A stretch of DNA of 64,000 nucleotides from Chryseobacterium sp. IHB B 17019. GTDB taxonomy: Bacteria; Bacteroidota; Bacteroidia; Flavobacteriales; Weeksellaceae. The DNA lies in contig NZ_CP013293.1 in assembly GCF_001456155.1 (NCBI RefSeq), forward strand, positions 2,356,001 through 2,420,000, in the 5' to 3' direction. A model generated the notes under the pieces. The model worked only from the letters and a program-made list of their open reading frames with translations, ran no database searches and was not told the DNA's origin. The translations under genes and the position numbers were made by a program. Position 1 is the stretch's first letter. The number at the start of each line of letters is the position of its first letter. Shown here one piece after another: positions 1 through 7,561 of the stretch.

Positions 1-66
1 CCTGTAAGCTTCCAGGTCATTTATAATGATCAGAGAAAGCAGGATAAAATTTTCTTTGGTAAGTAA
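1..66 (+). CDS. C-terminal end of an unidentified protein (cut by window edge)
   Basis: Frame 1 is open from the first base and ends with TAA at 64-66, giving 21 residues that finish in DKIFFGK. A hairpin terminator follows at 87, which supports this as a real gene end. Too little is visible to name the protein. Confidence 0.5.
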   Translation, partial: PVSFQVIYNDQRKQDKIFFGK

Positions 67-86
67 GATTTGAATTTAAAATTAGC

Positions 87-115
87 TCCCCGGATTTTGT
101 CTGGGGAATTTTTTT
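87..115 (+). terminator. Rho-independent terminator
   Basis: An 8-bp stem (TCCCCGGA with TCTGGGGA, one G-U pair) has a 5-nt loop and is followed by a run of T. It lies about 20 nt after the stop of the left-edge gene. Confidence 0.75.
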
Positions 116-127
116 ATATTTGTAAAA

Positions 128-284
128 ATGAAAATAAGAATTATTACACTGCTGCTGTTTCAATCAGTTTTTTTATCGCTCAGATTTCCAATAAAGTAAA
201 GAATTAGCAAAACCTTTAGAGACTATTAATTATTATTACAGAGAGGATAATTTTACTGCAATAATTAATTATATTCGGTCATAA
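128..284 (+). pseudogene. Decayed short secreted-protein gene (two apparent frameshifts)
   Basis: An ATG at 128 starts a signal-peptide-like stretch (MKIRIITLLLFQSVFLS). The typical cleavage residues AQ then appear one frame over (GCT CAG at 178-183). The reading continues for a few codons and shifts frame again near 199, after which ELAKPLETINYYYREDNF reads open to TAA at 282-284. Restoring one base at each of two points would give one protein of about 50 residues. I do not recognise the family. It could also be chance or sequencing error. Confidence 0.3.
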
Positions 285-1646
285 AACGAATTCCTTATCT
301 TTTATTAGAATTTTTACTGGTATCTGCAGCTCCGTTTGAATTTTCACACGTAATGCTTCTTGCGCGGAGGGTTCACCGTGAACAAGCATTATTTGTTGAA
401 GCGGCTGTTCAAAATTCTTGATCCATTCAATAAGTTCAGATTGGTCTGCATGCGCCGATAATCCCGTCAATTCAACAATATTTGCTTTTACGGGATAGTA
501 TTTTCCGTGAATTTTCAACTCATGAGATTCGTTAAGCAATGCTCTTCCACGAGTACCTTCTGCCTGAAATCCTACAATTAATACTGTATTCCGGCTGTTT
601 CCGACATCATGCTTTAAATATTCAAGAACACGACCTCCTGTCATCATACCACTGCCGGCAATTATTATTTTACTTTGTTTGTCATGAATGATTTCTGCAG
701 TATCCGCATATTCTCTATTGATATTCATCTGTTCGATAATCTCCAGCCATTTTTCTTTATTAACAGTCGTGTATTCAGCATATTCAACCAAAATATCTGT
801 TGCAGAAGCAGCCATTGGACTATCCATAATTACAGGAAGATTGTAAGGTATCCTATTCTGTTCCTTGAGTTGATAAAGAATATAAATCAGCTCCTGTGCT
901 CTGCCCACCGCAAAACTGGGAATAATTATATTACCGTGGTTTTTAACAGTGAGATTGATCCAGTGTTCCAACTTATCATACAAATTGGTATTGTCATGAA
1001 GTCTGTCTCCGTAAGTAGATTCCATCACTATAAAATTTGCTTTGGTAAAAAAATCAGGGGGAGGCAAAATCGCACTGTGAGTCCGCCCGATATCTCCTGA
1101 AAAAATGATCGTTTTCTCAAAACATACTATTTCTACAGAACAGGCTCCAATGATATGCCCGCAGGGTTTGAACCTGCATTGGATATGATCACTAAGTTTA
1201 ATAAAGGAGTTTTCACTAACTGTAAAAAATTGTTTAAAAGACTTTTCAGCATCATGTATCGTGTACAGTGGTTTTGCGGGATTGTGTTTGGTATAATGGT
1301 GATAATTTGCTTTCTCCGCATCCTCTTCCTGCAGTTTTGCACTATCAAGTAAGATCAATTTTGCCAATTCTTTGGTAGGTTCAGTCATATAAATTTTACC
1401 TTTAAACCCGTTTTTTACAAGAAGAGGAATATAACCGCAATGATCAAGATGGGCATGGGTAAGGATTACAATATCTATTTCTGCTACATCGACATGTAAC
1501 GGTTCCCAGTTTTGTTCACGCAAAGATTTAATTCCCTGAAACAACCCGCAATCAACTAATATATTAAGTTCTGAGGTCTTTAATAAATGTTTGGATCCCG
1601 TAACTGTTTCGGCTCCTCCAAGAGATTTTAGAATGATAGTATCCAT
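279..1646 (-). CDS. Metallo-beta-lactamase fold RNase-like protein with beta-CASP domain
   Basis: A 455-aa cytoplasmic protein of the CPSF/Ysh1-like group. It is predicted to be a zinc-dependent nuclease acting on RNA. The zinc motif HAHLDH is at residues 64-69, GHIIGACS at 163-170, FSGDIGR at 182-188 and ESTYGD at 209-214. The beta-CASP segment includes PSFAVGRAQE (243-252) and SGMMTGGR (332-339), followed by LSAHAD (396-401) and a late LVHGE (421-425). All metal ligands expected for an active enzyme appear present. It is the last gene of the hsp20 unit, about 100 nt downstream of hsp20, with a large hairpin in between. I see no -7 box of its own. In stress islands of this kind such proteins may process mRNA; that role is inference. 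Confidence 0.88.
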   Translation of the reverse strand: MDTIILKSLGGAETVTGSKHLLKTSELNILVDCGLFQGIKSLREQNWEPLHVDVAEIDIVILTHAHLDHCGYIPLLVKNGFKGKIYMTEPTKELAKLILLDSAKLQEEDAEKANYHHYTKHNPAKPLYTIHDAEKSFKQFFTVSENSFIKLSDHIQCRFKPCGHIIGACSVEIVCFEKTIIFSGDIGRTHSAILPPPDFFTKANFIVMESTYGDRLHDNTNLYDKLEHWINLTVKNHGNIIIPSFAVGRAQELIYILYQLKEQNRIPYNLPVIMDSPMAASATDILVEYAEYTTVNKEKWLEIIEQMNINREYADTAEIIHDKQSKIIIAGSGMMTGGRVLEYLKHDVGNSRNTVLIVGFQAEGTRGRALLNESHELKIHGKYYPVKANIVELTGLSAHADQSELIEWIKNFEQPLQQIMLVHGEPSAQEALRVKIQTELQIPVKILIKDKEFVL

Positions 1647-1660
1647 TTTTTTTATTTTTT

Positions 1661-1728
1661 AAACCCTGTTTCGCATTGGCCTATTTCGGCTCTGACACTT
1701 GAATAATCCTAAATGCACAACAGGGTTT
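1661..1728 (-). repeat. Imperfect inverted repeat (long-loop hairpin) between hsp20 and the MBL gene
   Basis: The arms 1661-1677 and 1712-1728 pair at 15 of 17 positions, with a 34-nt loop. Read on the minus strand the hairpin sits just upstream of the MBL start codon at 1646. It could attenuate transcription or stabilise the upstream hsp20 message. Confidence 0.45.
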
Positions 1729-1749
1729 TATGAATTAAAACTAAAAATT

Positions 1750-2181
1750 TTAGCGTATTTTGATCTCTTTTACTTCTTTTTTATCCAGATTAGTTTTACT
1801 AATAGTAATATTTAATAATCCACCTTTATAATTGGCTTTTATATGGCCTAAACTAATACTAGCAGGTAAACGGAAGCTGCGGGTAAATGAGGAAGCTGAA
1901 AATTCTTTTCTTACATAATTTTCTTTTTCTTCTTTTTTCTCGGCACCGGTTTCGGCACTGATGATCAGTGATCCGTCTTCAACGGATACTTTGAAATCTT
2001 TTTTCTTAAATCCCGGAGCTGAAACTTTTATCTTATAGACACCATTTTTATCAATAATGTTAACTGTTGGCTCAGTTTTCATCGGCTGATTAGCCGGATC
2101 ATCATTCTTCCAAAAATCCTCCAGAAGAGATTCTAATGAGTAAGATTCATTTGATGGATTGTTTTTTTCTAGAGCTTTCAT
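1750..2181 (-). CDS. Small heat shock protein, Hsp20/alpha-crystallin family
   Basis: A 143-aa ATP-independent chaperone that holds unfolding proteins. After a polar N-terminal arm of about 35 residues comes the alpha-crystallin domain, with APGFKKKDF near residue 55 and the conserved GLLNITIS strand near 120. It ends in the I-x-I tail motif (IKI) used for oligomer assembly. Length is normal for the family. The ATG at 2181 lies 27 nt after a TACCTTTG -7 box, and the island operator is exactly 22 nt further upstream. Mycobacterium HspX, the marker of the DosR dormancy regulon, belongs to the same family. Confidence 0.95.
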   Translation of the reverse strand: MKALEKNNPSNESYSLESLLEDFWKNDDPANQPMKTEPTVNIIDKNGVYKIKVSAPGFKKKDFKVSVEDGSLIISAETGAEKKEEKENYVRKEFSASSFTRSFRLPASISLGHIKANYKGGLLNITISKTNLDKKEVKEIKIR

Positions 2182-2208
2182 AATGAAATTATTTTAAGGT
2201 TTATACTC

Positions 2209-2265
2209 CAAAGGTATAATTGAAATAATTTTTAAATCATGATTATCGTGACGTTTTGAAATGAT
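2209..2265 (-). promoter_or_regulatory. hsp20 promoter with island operator (site A)
   Basis: The minus strand reads ATCAT (2265-2261), 8 nt, GTCAC (2252-2248), 4 nt, ATCAT (2243-2239), 22 nt, then TACCTTTG (2216-2209). The elements and all spacings match the sites before the BON, L,D-transpeptidase and 33-aa ORF genes. No TTG -33 box is needed to explain it, which suggests an activator-dependent promoter. Confidence 0.75.
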
Positions 2266-2266
2266 G

Positions 2267-2623
2267 TTAATCACTTTTTTCCCAGGCATCGAGAATTTCA
2301 ATTATTGAGGAAACGGCTAATTTTGAGTCTGGAACGGTAATGTATTTCAATCCGGAATCCTGAATTATTGATAAACCCACGGGAACTTGTTCCTGGAATC
2401 TGAATATAAAATATTTAATCCCAAAGGATATAAGTTTCAAAATAAGACTATTTGAAACCGGGTTTTCCTGGTCAATGATTATGACAGCATTTTTCGCTTC
2501 TGCAAAATGGACTGTGGCTTCACTTAAAGGATCTACTATAATCGTAATTTTATGTTTTTTACGATTAGCCAAAGCAAGAAGCTTTTTATCTTCCTGGCTG
2601 ATATTATAAACTACGACTTTCAT
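2267..2623 (-). CDS. Stand-alone N-terminal domain resembling D-lactate dehydrogenase
   Basis: A 118-aa protein from the ATG at 2623. An upstream ATG at 2659 is rejected because the -7 box TACATTTG (2648-2641) lies between it and 2623. The start MKVVVYNISQEDKK, the segment FGIKYFIFRF and the segment GLKYITVPDS align by eye with the start, the HGVKYIALR region and the GLKVVRVPAY region of D-lactate dehydrogenases. The protein stops before the NAD-binding Rossmann domain and has no catalytic Arg, Glu or His. It therefore cannot be a working dehydrogenase and may be a ligand-binding or regulatory relic. It has its own copy of the island promoter. Confidence 0.6.
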   Translation of the reverse strand: MKVVVYNISQEDKKLLALANRKKHKITIIVDPLSEATVHFAEAKNAVIIIDQENPVSNSLILKLISFGIKYFIFRFQEQVPVGLSIIQDSGLKYITVPDSKLAVSSIIEILDAWEKSD

Positions 2624-2640
2624 ATCATCTGTTCTATCTT

Positions 2641-2697
2641 CAAATGTATTGAACTGCATAGAACTGATAAATGCATGAAATCATTATAAAAAGTGAT
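2641..2697 (-). promoter_or_regulatory. Degenerate island operator and -7 box before the LDH-domain gene (site G)
   Basis: The minus strand reads ATCAC (2697-2693), 8 nt, ATGAT (2684-2680, weak match to GTSAC), 4 nt, TGCAT (2675-2671, weak), 22 nt, TACATTTG (2648-2641). The spacing equals that of the stronger sites, and the -7 box lies 17 nt before the ATG at 2623. Confidence 0.5.
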
Positions 2698-2702
2698 AGA
2701 GA

Positions 2703-3755
2703 TTAGTTTTTAAGCTTTTGAAGTCTTAAAGCATCAAGTATGGTAATCTTCCCGGCACTCCTGTCTATTAAATTTTCTTCTTTAAAATCACTGAGAATTC
2801 TGCTTACCGTTTCAATAGCCATTCCGGCCATAGAAGCAAGGTTTTCTCTTGAAACTTCAAAATTTTCGGCGTGAGGATGCTTTGCATGAAGTTTAAGCAG
2901 TACTTCTGCCATTCTTTTTCTTACAGAAAAATAAGCAAGCTGCAATAACTGTTCTTCGTGGGTAATAACATTTTGTGCAAGAATTTTGATGAATTTTTCT
3001 GCCACATCAGGATATTTATACAGTAATTGATCAATAACTTCTCTGGGAACTGAGCATAAGGTGGCATCTTCCAATACTTCAGCCGTCTCTTTATATTCTT
3101 TTCCGGCAAATAAGGAAGTGATTCCAAAATATTCTTCCGGGCCGTAGACTGCTGTCATAAGCTCTTTCCCGTCTTCGGTCATTTTTGTTGTTTTTACTGA
3201 ACCGGATATAATTAAGTAGACAGCATTTGCAGTATCTCCCTCGTAATATATAATTTGCTTCTTTTTAAAGGATTTCACTTTTCGTTCATCAAAAGATTTC
3301 TTTAATTCATCAAGTCCGTGTGAACCATGAAATAAATTGGTCATTTGAGTAAGAATATTGCTGTAAAGGCTTTTCTGACGTTCTTTCTTTTTTAATCGGC
3401 TTTCAATAGCACTGAGAAGTTCTATATCATCAAAAGGTTTAGTAAGATAGTCATCCGCACCCATTTCTATTCCTTTTCGGATTTCTACACGGTCTGTTTT
3501 TGCGGTTATAAAAATAAAAGGTATGAGCGCAGTATCTTCTCTTTTGCCTAAAAGATGCAAAACCCCATATCCGTCAAGTTCCGGCATCATAATATCGCAT
3601 AATATCACATCCGGGATATGTTTAATAGCCAGCTCTACTCCCTGTTTACCATTAGAAGCCTGAAATACTTCATAACTGGCAAGCTGAAGGATTTCCGAAG
3701 TGCTTTCGCGGATATCGTCATTATCTTCGATTATCAATATGCGTGTTTTTTCCAT
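2703..3755 (-). CDS. Response regulator with receiver, cNMP-like and Crp/Fnr HTH domains
   Basis: A 350-aa DNA-binding regulator. Residues 1-120 form a CheY-like receiver with acidic pocket E10/D11, phospho-acceptor D54, T84 and K106. Residues 150-260 form a Crp-type beta-roll sensor domain. Residues 270-345 hold the Crp/Fnr winged helix with the recognition-helix signature ETVSR (315-319). I see no Fnr-type cysteine cluster, so oxygen sensing would come through phosphorylation from the kinase encoded 5 nt upstream. The architecture joins in one chain the roles of FixJ (receiver) and FixK (Crp/Fnr) of rhizobia. It is the best candidate to bind the island operator; that is inference. Confidence 0.92.
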   Translation of the reverse strand: MEKTRILIIEDNDDIRESTSEILQLASYEVFQASNGKQGVELAIKHIPDVILCDIMMPELDGYGVLHLLGKREDTALIPFIFITAKTDRVEIRKGIEMGADDYLTKPFDDIELLSAIESRLKKKERQKSLYSNILTQMTNLFHGSHGLDELKKSFDERKVKSFKKKQIIYYEGDTANAVYLIISGSVKTTKMTEDGKELMTAVYGPEEYFGITSLFAGKEYKETAEVLEDATLCSVPREVIDQLLYKYPDVAEKFIKILAQNVITHEEQLLQLAYFSVRKRMAEVLLKLHAKHPHAENFEVSRENLASMAGMAIETVSRILSDFKEENLIDRSAGKITILDALRLQKLKN

Positions 3756-3760
3756 TGGAA

Positions 3761-4972
3761 CTAAATTGGAGTACTATTATCTGAATTTTTCTGGAATGCT
3801 AAGGTAAACTCGGTTCTTTCGCCTGATTTACTTTCAAAATGGATCCTGCCATTCATAAGATTTACATACCGCTGCACAATATTAAGACCTAATCCTGTTC
3901 CGGGAATATTTCCTGTATTATGGGCTCTGAAAAAAGCCTGAAAAAGGCCGGATTGATCTTCCTCAGGTATTCCTATTCCATTATCTTTTACGGAAAATAC
4001 ATACCTGTCTTCATTTATTTCTGTAGAGAATTCAATCAACGTATGTTCTCCCGAATATTTTATGGCATTGCTCATTAAGTTCATTAAACAATTTCTTAAT
4101 AAGTTTTGATCGAGATTTATTTCACTTTCTGATCCTGTGTGCTGATAGATAATAATTTGATCTTCTTTGGTTATAAGCTGCATTTCATCAGTAAGTTCTT
4201 CTGAAAACTTAACAATATCAAATGAGTCAAAATGAGGTTTTACAATCCCAGTATCCAATTTTTCTAAGGAAAGAAAATCATTGAGAATGGAATTCAGACT
4301 GGCAATTGCATTTTTTATCTTATGAAGATGTTTTAATATTTGGATATTGTCTGAAGTTTGAAGATATTTTTCAATAAGTACGGCAGAAAGCTGCATAGAA
4401 CTTAAAGGAGTTCGGAATTCGTGTGATGCCATGGACACAAAACGACTTTTCATTTTGTTAAGATATTTTTCTTTTTCCAGTGATATGTTGGCCTCTTCCT
4501 TTGCCAGTTCCAGTTCATGAAGCATCTTCTTCAGGGATTTGGTCCTGTTTTCTACTAATTCTTCAAGTTCACCGGCATACCTTTTAAGAGATTCTTCCGC
4601 CTCTTTTTCTTTGGAAAGATCATGGATAAAGCCTGTATAAATTATTCTGTCCTGATATTGCACTTCGCTTACGGCAAGCCTGAAAGGAAATTGTGACCCG
4701 TCTTTTCTTAATCCTTTAACTTCCCTGCCCTTTCCGATGATCTTTTTTTCACCCGTACTTTGATAATGATGCAGATAACCATCGTGTCGGCTTTTATCCG
4801 GCTCAGGCATTAATATTGAAATATTTTTCCCTATTAATTCTTCTTCTTCTTCATATCCGAAAATTTTTAATGCAGAGGGATTCAGACTTTCTATTCTCCC
4901 CCTGTTATCAATAGTTATAATACCGTCAATAGCCGTTTCAATAATGGCCTGCAATAGTTTGGCACTTTCCAT
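3761..4972 (-). CDS. PAS-domain sensor histidine kinase, FixL-like
   Basis: A 403-aa kinase without membrane segments. The PAS domain (residues 1-120) follows the FixL pattern closely: ILMPEP, HDGYL, TGEKKIIG, GREVKG, RKDGSQFP, TGFIHDL. The FixL proximal heme histidine corresponds to H63 and the oxygen-responsive arginine (R220 in Bradyrhizobium FixL) to R83. The R206 position is H69 here. A coiled coil spans about 122-175, the H box is at MASHEFRTP (H184), N302 lies in the N box, and the G boxes are DNGIGIP (330-336) and GTGLGL (358-363). It is encoded directly before its regulator. Many non-heme PAS domains keep the same motif, so heme binding is likely but not shown. Confidence 0.88.
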   Translation of the reverse strand: MESAKLLQAIIETAIDGIITIDNRGRIESLNPSALKIFGYEEEEELIGKNISILMPEPDKSRHDGYLHHYQSTGEKKIIGKGREVKGLRKDGSQFPFRLAVSEVQYQDRIIYTGFIHDLSKEKEAEESLKRYAGELEELVENRTKSLKKMLHELELAKEEANISLEKEKYLNKMKSRFVSMASHEFRTPLSSMQLSAVLIEKYLQTSDNIQILKHLHKIKNAIASLNSILNDFLSLEKLDTGIVKPHFDSFDIVKFSEELTDEMQLITKEDQIIIYQHTGSESEINLDQNLLRNCLMNLMSNAIKYSGEHTLIEFSTEINEDRYVFSVKDNGIGIPEEDQSGLFQAFFRAHNTGNIPGTGLGLNIVQRYVNLMNGRIHFESKSGERTEFTLAFQKNSDNSTPI

Positions 4973-5099
4973 AGCGTATGTGTTACCATAAAGGTATGAA
5001 TTTTAGGACAACCATCACATCTGATATGAAAAATGTTATATTTAAATAATAGTAACTTTAATATGAATTAATACATTTTGGGTGTTAAATTTTAAATAA

Positions 5100-5975
5100 T
5101 TAAAAATAAATATGCCCACCTTCAGGAATGATTAATAATGGAATTTCCAATTCATTTGCCTGTCTTACGGCATGGCTGCCCTGGATAAACCCATCAAAAA
5201 AACCTCTGTAATGATGTCCCATGATCAGCATGTCAATATCTTTATTTTTTAGTATTTCTAAACCATAATCTATATTTTCGCTGTAAATACAGTTATAGCA
5301 AATTTTGCCATCAAGATTTTTTAAAAACAATTCTTTTTTGTGCTCATACGCTGTGTCTTCTATCACATCATTATTACTCTGAATGATATGGGTAATCAGA
5401 AGTTCAGCGTCAAAGTAATCTGCAAACTTTATTAAAGATTGGGCGGTCTTTATATCCTTCTTATTAAGATCTGTTGCAAAAGCGATCTTTTTTAATCCTT
5501 TATATTGATGATTTTGAGGAATTAACAGAAGCGGATGCTGTGTATTTTTAATCATCTTAATGCTGTTGCTTCCAAAAATAAAACGGGTAAGCATTCCGGC
5601 TCCCTGCATTCCCATTACAATTAATAAGGTTTTATTATCAGCGGCTGTACTATTGACCAGCTGGACAACATCACTCCCTTCACAGATCTGCTGGATGGTA
5701 GGATGAAAAGGGAAAGCCTCATCTCCCCATAAGGTTTTTGCTTTATTTTCCAGGCTTTTTGCCAGCTTTTTCAGCTCTTTGCTATTTTCGTCCTGCAACG
5801 CAGGATATTCATATAAGGCCCACGCAGTCTGTCCAAGCATAGGACTATCAACCGGCAGTGCAAAGGCATGGCACAAATCAATATTACACTTTAGAGCATT
5901 AGCCAGATAAAGTGCATAAAATGCAGCATTTCTCGCTGGTTTTGAATAGTCTGTAGGTACTACAATAGTTCTCAT
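5100..5975 (-). CDS. Universal stress protein, two tandem Usp domains
   Basis: A 291-aa protein from the ATG at 5975 (MRTIVVPTDYS), which lies 4 nt after the stop of the L,D-transpeptidase gene. An upstream in-frame ATG inside that gene is less likely. Each half is a Rossmann-like Usp domain. The first half has the ATP-binding pattern G-2x-G-9x-GS (GMQG to FGSNS). The second half is more divergent, with MGHHYRG and QGSHAVR. Duplicated Usp proteins are typical of dormancy and hypoxia regulons. It is co-transcribed with the transpeptidase from the operator promoter at 7374-7430. Confidence 0.92.
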   Translation of the reverse strand: MRTIVVPTDYSKPARNAAFYALYLANALKCNIDLCHAFALPVDSPMLGQTAWALYEYPALQDENSKELKKLAKSLENKAKTLWGDEAFPFHPTIQQICEGSDVVQLVNSTAADNKTLLIVMGMQGAGMLTRFIFGSNSIKMIKNTQHPLLLIPQNHQYKGLKKIAFATDLNKKDIKTAQSLIKFADYFDAELLITHIIQSNNDVIEDTAYEHKKELFLKNLDGKICYNCIYSENIDYGLEILKNKDIDMLIMGHHYRGFFDGFIQGSHAVRQANELEIPLLIIPEGGHIYF

Positions 5976-5979
5976 AATT

Positions 5980-7356
5980 TTAATATTTATTTTGGTTAAA
6001 TTTATTTTCGAGCGAATCATCAAAATGGTAAATATCTTTATAGAATATCGGTTTTCCGTCTTTTATTAGGCGGGTCAGATAAGTAATGATGATAGGAACC
6101 GGCTGTTTCAAAACAAAATCTTTTCTTTTGTACTCAGCCATTGCATTTTCTAAATTGGGGATCAGATTTTTAGATCCATCATTTTTCAAGATCAGAGATG
6201 CGAGTTCTTTTGCATTTTCAACACGAATGCAACCGTGGCTCAAAGCCCTCTCGCTTTTATTAAACAATTGTTTCTGAGAAGTATCATGAAGATATACTCC
6301 ATAAGAGTTCTCAAATCTAAAAACCACCGCTCCTAATGCATTATCACATCCCGAAGATTGTCTTATGCTATATTTGTAGGGATTTTGACGGATTTCTTTT
6401 AATTTAGATGAAGTTATTTCCACCTCATTACCATGTTTATCATAAACTGAATAGTGGTGATCTGCCAGATAACTGCTGTTTTTCAGGATTTTCGGCAGCA
6501 TTTCTTTCACGAATATGCCTTGAGGAACCTTCCAGTCGGGGGCTGTTGTAAAATAATTAATATTGCTTTCCAAAACCGGAGTTTTGGTTGACGGTTTTCC
6601 TATAATAACTTTAAAATCAGATACACTGTCTTTTTGGTGAAATTCTAACGTATAAGAAGGAATATTTACTAAAATATACGGGATATTTTGGTTATTAATC
6701 CATCTGAGACGCTCCATATTAATGATGATTTTTTGTGTTTCCGATTGGGGCGTTATACAATCATTTTCTGCATAAAGTGCATTCAAATAATCCTGAAAGT
6801 CTGTATACGCTTTGATTGTAGGCTGAACATCAACGATCACCTTAAGAAAATCTACATGCTGTCTGGCATACTGCAGTACATTCTCTGCGCGAAATTCTTT
6901 AATATCATTTGTATCAATATAGGATGAACTGTAGGAAGGATTATATTTTCCAAAATGAAGGTTATTAATGAAAGTAATAAGAGCATCTGTCATGAGAATA
7001 TCAAACATTGCTTTTTCTTTTTGAGTCGTTTCTGTGGGTTTATCTCTCAGCTTTCTTAATTTTTCCAGAGAAATAACATCCAGATGATAGTCAGATAGTG
7101 ACAATCCAAAACGATAGGAATACTCCAGCAATAGCATCGCCAGTTCAGACTGACCCGACTTTTCTCCGGCATCGAACCATGCATATTCAGTATTATTTTT
7201 TGCATAAAAGCGGATCACCGATTGAGGATAATGCAGTTTTGTGAGGTTAGTATTTTCTGCAAGTAAGGAAGTAATCGGGTTACTCGTTTTCAAATCCTGA
7301 GCCAGTAGCATCACTGCGCAGAAAAGACTCGTTGTGAAGGTTAATAAAGCTTTCAT
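5980..7356 (-). CDS. L,D-transpeptidase, YcbB/LdtD-like
   Basis: A 458-aa periplasmic enzyme that forms 3-3 cross-links in peptidoglycan or attaches proteins to it. The signal peptide ends near LLAQ (residues 17-20). A scaffold region (residues 30-200) precedes the YkuD catalytic domain (about 215-400), with H357 in YLHDTS and the active-site motif SHGCIRVEN (C376). Length fits the long LdtD group without an obvious LysM or PG-binding repeat. Cell-wall remodelling by such enzymes accompanies stationary phase and non-replicating states, which suits the island. It is first gene of a two-gene unit with the universal stress protein. Confidence 0.92.
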   Translation of the reverse strand: MKALLTFTTSLFCAVMLLAQDLKTSNPITSLLAENTNLTKLHYPQSVIRFYAKNNTEYAWFDAGEKSGQSELAMLLLEYSYRFGLSLSDYHLDVISLEKLRKLRDKPTETTQKEKAMFDILMTDALITFINNLHFGKYNPSYSSSYIDTNDIKEFRAENVLQYARQHVDFLKVIVDVQPTIKAYTDFQDYLNALYAENDCITPQSETQKIIINMERLRWINNQNIPYILVNIPSYTLEFHQKDSVSDFKVIIGKPSTKTPVLESNINYFTTAPDWKVPQGIFVKEMLPKILKNSSYLADHHYSVYDKHGNEVEITSSKLKEIRQNPYKYSIRQSSGCDNALGAVVFRFENSYGVYLHDTSQKQLFNKSERALSHGCIRVENAKELASLILKNDGSKNLIPNLENAMAEYKRKDFVLKQPVPIIITYLTRLIKDGKPIFYKDIYHFDDSLENKFNQNKY

Positions 7357-7373
7357 AATCTGAATATTTGTAG

Positions 7374-7430
7374 CAAATTTCCAAATTATGTCCTTCCTAA
7401 ATAATGATTCCTGTCACGTAAAAAAATGAT
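7374..7430 (-). promoter_or_regulatory. Promoter of the L,D-transpeptidase/usp unit with island operator (site C)
   Basis: The minus strand reads ATCAT (7430-7426), 8 nt mostly T, GTGAC (7417-7413), 4 nt, ATCAT (7408-7404), 22 nt, GAAATTTG (7381-7374). The first base of the -7 box is G instead of T, as in sites B and D. The ATG lies 17 nt downstream. Confidence 0.75.
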
Positions 7431-7561
7431 CTTATAGTTGTTTTAGTTTTAAAAATACTAGAGGGTATAAAAAATCAAAATTACCAAAGAAAATCTTAAC
7501 TCATTGAGAATAGCAAATGTATGTATGCAGGTTTATATTTTTTTTTTAAATAAAACTGTAT

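Noticed and set aside
675..1100. Plus-strand open frame of 141 codons
   Set aside because: It lies fully antisense to the metallo-beta-lactamase gene, whose motifs are intact; it is a shadow of coding periodicity.
4973..5099. Possible autoregulatory operator before the FixL-like kinase gene
   Set aside because: A TACCTTTA box is present at 4989-4996, but the bases 22 nt upstream do not fit the ATCAT/GTSAC pattern.
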